This document shows positions 1 through 7,420 of a stretch of 64,000 bases of DNA, one piece after another. The notes under the pieces were generated by a model. It made no database searches, had not been told where the DNA came from, and worked only from the letters and a program-made list of their open reading frames with translations. Within the stretch, counting starts at the first letter, position 1. Every line of letters begins with the position of its first letter. Source of the stretch: Micromonospora echinospora (lineage in GTDB: Bacteria > Actinomycetota > Actinomycetes > Mycobacteriales > Micromonosporaceae); contig NZ_LT607413.1 in assembly GCF_900091495.1 (NCBI RefSeq), forward strand, positions 1,550,001-1,614,000, given 5' to 3'. A program made the translations under genes and the position numbers.

Positions 1-701
1 CCACCGGTGCCCCGGCGCTTGTTGGGCAGGCTGCGGCTCTTCAGGTCGTCGAGGAGCCGGGGGCCGAACACCGTGTGGTTCTTGACCGCGCCGGGAGCGC
101 CCGGAGCGCCCGGGATGGCCGGCGCGAGCGCAGCGGCCGACTGGCACACCGCGACGAACGTCCGCACGGCGCGTCTACGGTCCCGCAGCGCGTCCTCGTG
201 CCGTTCGGCGGCCCGGCGGTGGGCCCGCTCGGCCTCCTCCACCTCCCGCTGGGCCCGGAGCACACCGGACATGTCCGGGGCGGGAACCTCCAGCCCGGCG
301 GCGCGGTCGGCCGAGGCACGCTTGGCCGCCGCGCCGAACCCGATCTGCTCGGCGCCCAGTTGCCGACGGGCCTCGTCCAACCGGGTCTCGGCGCGGTCCA
401 GCACCTTCCGGGCCCGCTGCTCGTCCTCGATCGGTCCGGCGACCGTGCCGAGCGCCTGGGCCACCCGCTCGTGCGCGGCCCGTGCGGCGGCGAGCGCGGC
501 GTCCAACGCGCCGAGGGCACCGTGGAACCGGGCACCGGCCGGGCCGACCAGCACCTGGGCGGCACCGGCGGTGCCCGTGCCGGCGAAGCTGGCGCTGGCC
601 CGCCGTACGGTACGCACCGAGTGGTCGAGGGCACCGGCACGGGCCCCGTTGTCCCGGGCCGCCCGGCGCAGGGCGTCCGGGTCGGCGGTATCGGTCGTCA
701 T
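1..701 (-). CDS. Putative T7SS-secreted protein, N-terminal part (gene continues beyond position 1)
   Basis: About 233 residues are visible and the reading frame is still open at the window edge. The start is ATG at 701, two bases after the stop of the preceding small EspC/WXG-like gene, so the two are surely co-transcribed. The visible part is almost wholly helical, Ala/Arg/Glu-rich and has coiled-coil character. It has no signal peptide and no membrane segment, and it ends with a Pro/Gly hinge (GAPGAPGAVKNHTVFG) that leads into a new domain off the window. A helical export domain followed by a hinge and a variable C-terminus is the usual plan of T7SS-exported effectors and polymorphic toxins. 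The C-terminal activity cannot be seen, so the effector idea is inference from context. Confidence 0.55.
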   Translation of the reverse strand, partial: MTTDTADPDALRRAARDNGARAGALDHSVRTVRRASASFAGTGTAGAAQVLVGPAGARFHGALGALDAALAAARAAHERVAQALGTVAGPIEDEQRARKVLDRAETRLDEARRQLGAEQIGFGAAAKRASADRAAGLEVPAPDMSGVLRAQREVEEAERAHRRAAERHEDALRDRRRAVRTFVAVCQSAAALAPAIPGAPGAPGAVKNHTVFGPRLLDDLKSRSLPNKRRGTG

Positions 702-703
702 GG

Positions 704-955
704 TCACTCCCCGGCCAGGGCGAACGCCACGGCGGTCATGTTCGCCTGGCGGGCGATGACGCTCGCCGCATCCTGCAACCGTCCGAACTGGGCGCTCCAC
801 CGGCGGACGAAGTCGGCCAGCGCGGCGTCCGCCGCCGGATCCCCCACCGACGCCGGGACGGGGCAGGTCCGGGGCAGTCCAGCCGCCGCCGTGCTGACCG
901 CGGTGCTCACCGCGCGCAGCCCGGCGGGGTCGGCCCCAATCGATCCCAAGCTCAT
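704..955 (-). CDS. Small EspC/WXG100-like T7SS protein
   Basis: 83 residues, mainly two amphipathic helices separated by a short Pro/Gly segment, the size and shape of WXG100 or EspC-type proteins that pair with T7SS substrates. There is no exact WXG motif; the loop region reads RRWSAQFGRL. I chose ATG 955 (MSLGSIGADP) over an upstream in-frame start at 991 because the shorter form matches the family's length. It sits 55 nt after the TgpA-like gene and 2 nt before the partial secreted protein, which suggests it is that protein's partner or chaperone. Family membership is inferred from size and helicity and is not certain. Confidence 0.6.
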   Translation of the reverse strand: MSLGSIGADPAGLRAVSTAVSTAAAGLPRTCPVPASVGDPAADAALADFVRRWSAQFGRLQDAASVIARQANMTAVAFALAGE

Positions 956-1010
956 GGACGACACGCTAGGTCCGCGCCGGGCGACGGCCAATGGGAAGTG
1001 TTCCCCAGCG

Positions 1011-3152
1011 TCACCGCCCGGCGCCGGCCACCGGAATCCTCGGCGGAACCCGCAGTGCGGCGGCGATCCGCTGCCGCCGGGACGACGCCGCAGCGAGCTG
1101 TCGCCGTACCGTGTCGGCCAGGGCCCAGGCCCGGTCGGCCTCGACGATCGTCACCCGCGCCGGGCCGTAGGCCGCCGCGTCGACCAACGCCACCAGGGCC
1201 CGCGCCGGTCCGTCGGCCGCCGGGACCCGGCCGGTCAGCGTCGCCAGCGCCTCGCCGGTCGTACTGGCCCGGGAGACGGTGACTCCCGTCTCGGCACAGC
1301 GTTCCAGCGTGTCCCGCCAGGCGGCGAGCAGCCGGCGACCGGGATCGTCGAGACGACGCCGTCTGGCCCGCACCGCCCGCTTGGCCGTCGGCGGCGCACC
1401 CACCAGCACGAACAGTCCCAGTACGGAGAGCAGCGCCACGGCCGGCCAGGGTGGGCCCGACGCCGGCCGCCCGGAGTCCGGGGCGGCACCCGGCGGGGCG
1501 GCCGAGCCGGGGGAGCCGACGGGTTTCGGTGCGTTCGGCGTACGGGCCGGCTCGGGCGCGCTGCTCGGTGGCGGATCGGGCTGCTCCGGACGGCGGTCCC
1601 CGGACTGGCCGGGTGTCGGATGGAACGGCACCCAACCGGCATTGGTGAAGCGCACCTCCGCCCAGGCGTCCACGTCCCGGCCGGTGACCACGCGACTGTC
1701 GCCGGGGCCCGTCCGGGTGCGGAACCCCACCACCACCCGGGCGTCGTAGCCGAGCGCCCGGGCCAGCACGGCGAACGCCGACGCGTACTGCTCGGCGGTG
1801 CCGTTGCGGGTCTCCAGCAACCGGTCGATCTGGTAGAGCCCGTGCCCGGCCGGAGGTCGGGGCGAGGTGTCCAGCCGGTAGTCGCCGTTGCGGGCGAAGT
1901 GGTCGGCGAGCCGGCGCAGGGCGGGGTAGCCCGCGCTGGCCCCGGTGATCGAGGTGGCCTGGGCGAGCAGTCCGGCCGGCACCGACCCGGCCGGCACCGA
2001 CCCCGGCGGGAGCACGGCCGGCGGGTCGGCCGGCAGGTCCGCCACGGTGAAGCGGGGTACGGCGCTCCGTACGGTGTACCCCTCCGGGGCCGGCCGGTTC
2101 TCCGGGAAGATCACGTCCCCGGTGGTCCGGTCCACCCCGAGTCCGCCGAGCGACACCTCTACCGGCCGCCCGGCACTGACCAGCCATTCGAGCGGGCCAC
2201 GCTGGTCGATCCGGATCTGCTGGGTGACCAGCTCCGCCGGACCGGTCGGGGCGGGCAGCTGACGTCCGGCCCGCCAGTAGGTGGCCGCGCTGGTCCAGTA
2301 GGTGCCGTCGAAACGGTCCAGGGTGGCGTACCGCAACCGGTCGGGCGTCCCGTCGCCGGTGACGGTCAGCCGCAGGCCGAGTTTTCCGGTGCGCAGCGCC
2401 GGGAACTGGGCCAGCGGGCTGCTGCCGGTGCGCGGGCGCACGGGTTGCGCGACCAGGTCCCGGGGATCCGCCGGGGTCCGCTCGCCGGCCACGGTGACCA
2501 GGGCCGGCCCGAGCAGGCTGGCCGCCGCCCCGGCGGCCAGCACCAGGACGAGCCCGGGCAGGCCGACCAACCGGCCCGGAGCCCTCACACCGGGGTCGGC
2601 GTCCGGGTCACGGTGTCCGGCGGCGGCGGTGGCGAGCATCGCCAGGGCGATCACGGCCACCGCCGGTGCCAGCCAGCCCGGAACCCCGGTCGGCGTGGTC
2701 AGGAGCAGGCCGGCGGTCATCGCCAGCAGCGGCGCCGGCAACGCCCAGGGCGCGGCGGCACGACGCAGCGACGGTTCCACCGCGCCGATGCCGGCCAGCC
2801 CGGCGAAGACCGCCACCAGGGCCAGTTCCGGCCCGCCCGGGTCGACCGGGGGCACGGAGGTGAGCAGCCGGTACGGCCCGTCGGTGACCCGGGCCGGGCT
2901 GACCAGCCCGACGTAGGCGACGAGCACCGTCAGTTCGACGGTGAGCCGGGTGACCGGCGGAACCCGGGTCGTCGTGGCGAGCAGCATCCCGGCCAGCGCC
3001 GGCAGCAGGGCGGCGCCAGCGGTCGCCAGCAGGTATCCGGGGTCGGCCAGGGCCTCGTCGGCGGTGCGGCCGAAGAGCCCCGCGAACGCGACCACCGGCG
3101 CCAGTCCGAGCAGGCCGGCCAGCGCCGCCCTGACCAGGAGCCATCGGCTCAC
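1011..3152 (-). CDS. TgpA-like membrane protein with degenerate transglutaminase domain
   Basis: 713 residues. About six membrane helices at the N-terminus (residues 5-205) precede an extracytoplasmic region with a transglutaminase-like fold (about 380-520), one more membrane helix near 580-600 and a cytosolic DUF4129-like tail. This is the standard TgpA layout. In active members a Cys, a His and an Asp form the triad. Here the Cys position is Ala453 (GTAEQYASAF), the His position Asp495 (VDAWAEV) and the Asp position His511 (VPFHPTPG); the bases were read directly at 1794-1796, 1668-1670 and 1620-1622. The fold is therefore probably kept for binding, not catalysis. The gene overlaps the DUF58 gene by 4 nt (ATGA), the usual MoxR-DUF58-TgpA order. 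Confidence 0.88.
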   Translation of the reverse strand: MSRWLLVRAALAGLLGLAPVVAFAGLFGRTADEALADPGYLLATAGAALLPALAGMLLATTTRVPPVTRLTVELTVLVAYVGLVSPARVTDGPYRLLTSVPPVDPGGPELALVAVFAGLAGIGAVEPSLRRAAAPWALPAPLLAMTAGLLLTTPTGVPGWLAPAVAVIALAMLATAAAGHRDPDADPGVRAPGRLVGLPGLVLVLAAGAAASLLGPALVTVAGERTPADPRDLVAQPVRPRTGSSPLAQFPALRTGKLGLRLTVTGDGTPDRLRYATLDRFDGTYWTSAATYWRAGRQLPAPTGPAELVTQQIRIDQRGPLEWLVSAGRPVEVSLGGLGVDRTTGDVIFPENRPAPEGYTVRSAVPRFTVADLPADPPAVLPPGSVPAGSVPAGLLAQATSITGASAGYPALRRLADHFARNGDYRLDTSPRPPAGHGLYQIDRLLETRNGTAEQYASAFAVLARALGYDARVVVGFRTRTGPGDSRVVTGRDVDAWAEVRFTNAGWVPFHPTPGQSGDRRPEQPDPPPSSAPEPARTPNAPKPVGSPGSAAPPGAAPDSGRPASGPPWPAVALLSVLGLFVLVGAPPTAKRAVRARRRRLDDPGRRLLAAWRDTLERCAETGVTVSRASTTGEALATLTGRVPAADGPARALVALVDAAAYGPARVTIVEADRAWALADTVRRQLAAASSRRQRIAAALRVPPRIPVAGAGR

Positions 3153-4477
3153 CGTCGGCCTCCCGCGAGGCCGCTGTAGGCGGTCGCCGCGGTCCGGGCC
3201 CGGTCGGCGCGGATCACCACCAGGCCGCTCTGGACGCTGACCGACGTGCCGGCCGGTCCAGGTGGAGCCGCGCTGTCCAGCGCAGCGGCGGCGGGCTGCG
3301 CCGACCCGTCCGCGACGAGTTGCACCAGCACGATCCCGCCGAACCGGCGTGTCTGCCCGGTCAGCGCGGGCGCCAACCCCGGATCCGCGCCGCTGACCAC
3401 CACCAGCCCGCCGCCGGCCGGGGCGCGGGCGACCATCGCCAACAGCTCGGCCGGATCACCGTCGTCGGTACGGCTGGCCGCGGCCAGCCGGTCCAGCGGA
3501 CCACGGGCACCGAGCCGGGCCAGGTCCGCGACGTCCTCGCCGAGCACCGCGAGGTCGACCGCCTGACCGGAGCGGCTGGTGGAGACCACCACCGAGGCGG
3601 TCAACTCCACCGCCTCCTCGAACAGTTCCCGGTCGAGCACGGTGGCCCGGGTGTCCAGCAGCACCGCGGCACTCGGTTCGGTGGTGTCCACCCGGTCCTG
3701 GACGATGAGTTCACCCGCCCGGGCGGTGGAGCGCCAGTGGATCTGCCGGGGATCGTCACCCGGCCGGTACTCGCGCAGCGCGGCGAAGGCCATCGAGCCC
3801 CGGAGCACCCGGTCGGTGAGCCGCCCCTCGAAGTCGAGGACCGGGCCGATCGGCAGCGGACGGACCGGATGCGCCCGGGGCCGTACCCAGACCTGGTCCG
3901 GCGCGGCCAGGGTCTGCGTACGCAGAGCCAGCCGCAGCGGGTCACGGCGGTGCAGCCGTACCGGCCCGAGTCGCAGCACGCCCCGGTCGGCGGTCGGCAC
4001 CGGGTAGCGCAGGCGGGTCGTCCCGCCGGGCGACAGCGGGGGCACCACGATCCGCAGCCCGCCGCCGTGGTCGTCCCGGGCGGGCCGCCGCCGCCCGGAG
4101 GCGGCCCGCCCGGCGGGGGCCGCGTCGACGTCGACGGGGGTGGCCGGGCCCGACGCGGGACGGCCGCCCAGCGCGGCCAGCCCGTCGACCGCCTCGAACC
4201 GTCCGGTACGCAGGCGTCCGGCGTTGACCACCTCCAGCCAGCCGGTGACCTGCTCACCGACGGTCACCCGGTGCGGGGCGACGGTACGGGTCACCCGGAC
4301 CCGGGCCGGCATGCGAACCAGGATCGCGGCGACGAGCACCACCGCGACCCCGGTGGCACCGAGCCCGCCCAGCGTGGGATAGCCGCCGAGCGCGCCGGCG
4401 GCGAGCAGCACGATCGAGCCCAGGGCCACCGCCAGACCGGTGCCGGTCAGCCCGGTGCCTTCCCGGAGGCGGCGCAT
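3149..4477 (-). CDS. DUF58 domain-containing membrane protein
   Basis: 442 residues. Two N-terminal hydrophobic segments (about 10-52) anchor the protein. A beta-rich region follows, then the DUF58 signature YRPGDDPRQIHWRSTARAG near the middle and a von Willebrand A-like C-terminal half. DUF58 proteins are commonly found between a MoxR ATPase and a TgpA-type transglutaminase, where they are thought to act with the AAA+ protein in assembling or remodelling an envelope complex. The start ATG at 4477 shares a base with the stop of the MoxR gene, and the 3' end overlaps the TgpA-like gene by 4 nt, so all three are translationally coupled. The biochemical role of DUF58 is not settled. Confidence 0.9.
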   Translation of the reverse strand: MRRLREGTGLTGTGLAVALGSIVLLAAGALGGYPTLGGLGATGVAVVLVAAILVRMPARVRVTRTVAPHRVTVGEQVTGWLEVVNAGRLRTGRFEAVDGLAALGGRPASGPATPVDVDAAPAGRAASGRRRPARDDHGGGLRIVVPPLSPGGTTRLRYPVPTADRGVLRLGPVRLHRRDPLRLALRTQTLAAPDQVWVRPRAHPVRPLPIGPVLDFEGRLTDRVLRGSMAFAALREYRPGDDPRQIHWRSTARAGELIVQDRVDTTEPSAAVLLDTRATVLDRELFEEAVELTASVVVSTSRSGQAVDLAVLGEDVADLARLGARGPLDRLAAASRTDDGDPAELLAMVARAPAGGGLVVVSGADPGLAPALTGQTRRFGGIVLVQLVADGSAQPAAAALDSAAPPGPAGTSVSVQSGLVVIRADRARTAATAYSGLAGGRR

Positions 4478-5460
4478 CAGACCCGGGCCGCCAGGGGGAC
4501 GGGCACCGTGCCCAGCACGTCGCGCAGCACGTCGTCGGCGGAACCGCCCTCGATTTCGGTGGCGGAGGCGAGCAGCAGCCGGTGCCCGAGGGCCGGCTGG
4601 GCGACCGCCTTCACGTCGTCGGGTACGACGTAGCCCCGGCCCTGCCCGGCCGCCCAGGACTGGGCGGCCCGGACCAGGGCCAGACTGCCCCGGGGGCTGG
4701 CGCCGAGACGCAGGCGCGGGTCCCGGCGGGTCGCCTCGGCGATGCGGGCGACGTACTCGGCCACCGCGTCCGCCACGTGCACCCGGCTGACGTACTCGAT
4801 CATCCAGCGCACCTGCTCGACGCTGGCCACCGGGGAGAGTTCCGGGACCCCGCCGTCCCGGGACCGGCCGACCAGGATGTCCCGTTCGGCCGCCACGTCC
4901 GGATAGCCGACGGAGATGCGCAGCAGGAAGCGGTCGAGCTGCGCCTCCGGCAACCGGTAGGTGCCGGCCAGGTCGACCGGGTTCTGGGTGGCGACGACCA
5001 GGAAGGGTGCCGGCACCGGATAGCTGCGACCGTCCACGGTGACCTGCCGCTCCGCCATCACCTCCAGCAACGCCGACTGGGTCTTCGGCGACGCCCGGTT
5101 GATCTCATCGGCGAGCACCAGGTGGGCGAAGGCCGGGCCGGGCCGGAACTCGAAGGTGCCGGTGCGCTGGTCGTACACGGTGGTGCCGGTGATGTCCGAG
5201 GGCAGCAGGTCCGGGGTGAACTGGATGCGGTGCCAACTGGCGTCCACCGAGGCGGCGATGGCCTTGGCCAGGGTGGTCTTGCCCACGCCCGGCACGTCCT
5301 CGACCAGCAGGTGACCGCCGGCGAAGAAGCAGGTCAGGGCGAGACGTACCGCCTCCGGCTTCCCGGACAGTGCCCGGGTGACGTTGGCCCGGACCGCCTC
5401 GTACCGGGCCGCGAAGTAGGCGGCGGGGTCGTGGCCGGCCTCGGAGTTGCTGGTGTTCAC
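4477..5460 (-). CDS. MoxR-family AAA+ ATPase
   Basis: 327 residues, normal length for MoxR ATPases. Walker A is GVGKTTLAKA (about residue 61), Walker B is LVLADEINRASPKTQ and sensor 1 is VVATQNPVDLAGTY. The C-terminal lid ends in a typical SPRGSLALVRAAQ segment. MoxR proteins are cytosolic chaperone-like ATPases that work with vWA/DUF58 partners encoded next door, as here. The start ATG 5460 was taken as the first Met; 94 nt separate it from the kinase gene upstream, with no obvious promoter or terminator, so the two probably share a transcript. Its placement inside a T7SS locus suggests it helps assemble that envelope complex, which is inference. Confidence 0.93.
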   Translation of the reverse strand: MNTSNSEAGHDPAAYFAARYEAVRANVTRALSGKPEAVRLALTCFFAGGHLLVEDVPGVGKTTLAKAIAASVDASWHRIQFTPDLLPSDITGTTVYDQRTGTFEFRPGPAFAHLVLADEINRASPKTQSALLEVMAERQVTVDGRSYPVPAPFLVVATQNPVDLAGTYRLPEAQLDRFLLRISVGYPDVAAERDILVGRSRDGGVPELSPVASVEQVRWMIEYVSRVHVADAVAEYVARIAEATRRDPRLRLGASPRGSLALVRAAQSWAAGQGRGYVVPDDVKAVAQPALGHRLLLASATEIEGGSADDVLRDVLGTVPVPLAARV

Positions 5461-5554
5461 GCGATCCTCGCTCTGGGAGTCGGTGGGAGAGCCGGGTACG
5501 GCGGGTGACGCGGGTCGCCCGGGTGGGGACGGGTCCGCCGGTACGACCGGTGGG

Positions 5555-7420
5555 TCAGCTCGGATCCTTGGCCGACTGCCGGCCGTCGGCGGTCAGGCAG
5601 ACCGGTTCGGCGGGGGCCGGTGGCGGCCGGTCGGTGACCACCAGTGCCCAGACCCGGTAGCAGTGCCGGGTCCGGCGGTCGACGCCGGGGATGAGGTACG
5701 GCGGCACCTTCTCGGCCGCACCGACCTGACCGATCTTCGTGTCGTCCCGCCAGATCACGTACGAGTCGAAACCCGGCAGCTTGGACTGGTCACCGAAGTC
5801 CAGTCGCACCGTGCCGGACCGTGGGCTGCTCGCGGTGACCGGCAGCGGATAGAGCTGGGCGGTGGGACCGGTGGGGGCGGTGGGCGTGGCGGCCGTGGTG
5901 TCCGGTGGGGTGGTGTCGTCCGGTCGCCCCCACCACACCCCCACGCCCGCGCTGACCAGGGTCAGTACGGCCAGCCCGGCGGCCGGGGCCAGCCAGCGGC
6001 GGCGCTTTGCCGGCTCGGGTTTCGCCGCCTCGGGGACCGGCACGGTCGCGCCGGTGGTCGGCAGCACCTCCACCGCGCCGTCCGGCCGGGCCGCCCCGGT
6101 GCGGGCCGCTCCGGTCGACGCCGCTCCAGTACGGGCCGTTCCGGTCGGGGCCGCTCCGGTGCGGGCCGTTCCGGTCGACGCCGGTCCGTCGGGCGCGACG
6201 CCGGTCGACGCCGCCCCGGTCGGGGCCGCCGGTGCGTCCGCGCCGGTCCGGCCGGCCGGGGTGGCCCCGGCGGTGGAGTCGAGGCGCAGGTCCTCCGGAT
6301 CCGGTGTCCTGACCCCACCGACCGGGGTCGGCTCGAAGCGCCACGCCGGTTGGTCCGCCTCGGCGGCCCGCGGCACGGGCGGCAGCGGCGGTGGGGCGTC
6401 GACCGGCAGCGTGCCGGCCGGTCCACCCAGGGCGGACAGCCGTTCGGCGAGCCGGACCGGGTCCGGCCGCTCATCCGGGCGCTTGGCCAGGCACTGCCGT
6501 ACCAGCTGCCAGAGCGGTTCGGCCAGCCCGTCCGGGCGGACCGGCTCGTCCTCGATGTGCGCCCGCAGCAGCCCGAGCGGATGCTCGGCGTCGAACGGCC
6601 GACGGCCGGCCAGCAGTTCGTAGCCGAGCACCCCGAGGGCGTAGACGTCGACCGCCGCCGTGGCGGTGCGCCCCAGGGCCAGCTCCGGGGCGAGGTAGGC
6701 GGGCGTGCCGACGGTGTAGCCGTGCTGGGTGAGCGTCTGCCCGTCGGCGACCTGCGCCACGCCGAAGTCGGTGAGCCGGGACCAGGGTTCACCACCACGC
6801 CAGGTGACCAGGACGTTCTCCGGTTTGACGTCCCGGTGCACGATCCCGGCCGCGTGCACCTCGGCCAACGCGCCCGCGACCTGGGCGAGCACGGTCACCG
6901 CCCGGTCCTGGTCGAAGGCGCCCCGACTGGCGGCGACCCGCAGGTTCTCCCCGGTGACCAGGTCCATCACGATCGCCAGGGTGTCCCCCTCGACCACGAG
7001 GTCGTGGACCGGCACCAGGTGCGGGTGGCGCAGCGCCCGGAGCGCGTTGCGTTCGCGCAGGAAGCGGGCCACCGCCGCCGGGTCCGCCGCGTACTCCTCC
7101 CGCAGGGTCTTGATCGCCACCGGCGCCTCGTCGGCCAGGCGTCGGCCACGCCACACCCGACCGTGAGCGCCCTCCCCGATCGGGCGCTCCATCACGTAGC
7201 GGCTGCCGAGCGCGACAGGCTGCTCGGCCGGCGTGGCCGGCGCGGCGGGAGGCATGGTCGGCGGCAGCGTGGGTTGCCCCGCCGGGTCTACGTCCGGGGT
7301 GGTCATGATCTCCACGGTTACAGGGGTGCGGTCGGACCGGAGCGGGGGCGTCGGACCATCCGTCGCGAGCGCCACCGTGGTCGTACCATAGCCGTCCACC
7401 CCCGGGGTCGGGCGAGTCAT
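5555..7420 (-). CDS. Transmembrane PknB-type Ser/Thr kinase with extracytoplasmic domain
   Basis: 621 residues from ATG 7420, which overlaps the stop of the ATPase gene (ATGA). A later in-frame ATG at 7306 is possible. The kinase domain covers about 75-340: glycine loop GEGAHGRV, Lys104 in VAIK, HRDVKPEN at 195-202, DFG at 218-220, and APE-like TPAYLAPELALG. All catalytic residues are present. A low-complexity Thr/Gly/Ala linker built from a 15-bp DNA repeat (6096-6230) follows, then one membrane helix (about 475-496) and a C-terminal FN3-like extracytoplasmic domain with two Cys. It could sense an envelope signal and phosphorylate the FHA-binding partners encoded upstream, namely the secretion ATPase and the FHA-HTH protein. 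Confidence 0.92.
   Translation of the reverse strand: MTRPTPGVDGYGTTTVALATDGPTPPLRSDRTPVTVEIMTTPDVDPAGQPTLPPTMPPAAPATPAEQPVALGSRYVMERPIGEGAHGRVWRGRRLADEAPVAIKTLREEYAADPAAVARFLRERNALRALRHPHLVPVHDLVVEGDTLAIVMDLVTGENLRVAASRGAFDQDRAVTVLAQVAGALAEVHAAGIVHRDVKPENVLVTWRGGEPWSRLTDFGVAQVADGQTLTQHGYTVGTPAYLAPELALGRTATAAVDVYALGVLGYELLAGRRPFDAEHPLGLLRAHIEDEPVRPDGLAEPLWQLVRQCLAKRPDERPDPVRLAERLSALGGPAGTLPVDAPPPLPPVPRAAEADQPAWRFEPTPVGGVRTPDPEDLRLDSTAGATPAGRTGADAPAAPTGAASTGVAPDGPASTGTARTGAAPTGTARTGAASTGAARTGAARPDGAVEVLPTTGATVPVPEAAKPEPAKRRRWLAPAAGLAVLTLVSAGVGVWWGRPDDTTPPDTTAATPTAPTGPTAQLYPLPVTASSPRSGTVRLDFGDQSKLPGFDSYVIWRDDTKIGQVGAAEKVPPYLIPGVDRRTRHCYRVWALVVTDRPPPAPAEPVCLTADGRQSAKDPS
6096..6230 (-). repeat. 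Nine-copy 15-bp imperfect tandem repeat inside the kinase gene
   Basis: On the plus strand the units read like CCGGTGCGGGCCGCT and CCGGTCGACGCCGCT, repeated in exact 15-bp register nine times with scattered substitutions. Since 15 is a multiple of 3, copy-number changes stay in frame and only lengthen or shorten the Thr-Gly-Ala linker between the kinase domain and the membrane helix. The kinase fold itself is untouched. Confidence 0.85.

Noticed and set aside
75..3179. Long open frames on the strand opposite the T7SS genes, and similar ones across the window
   Set aside because: They are Arg/Gly/Pro-rich, lack ribosome sites and run antisense to genes with clear domain motifs; high GC keeps stops rare in those frames.
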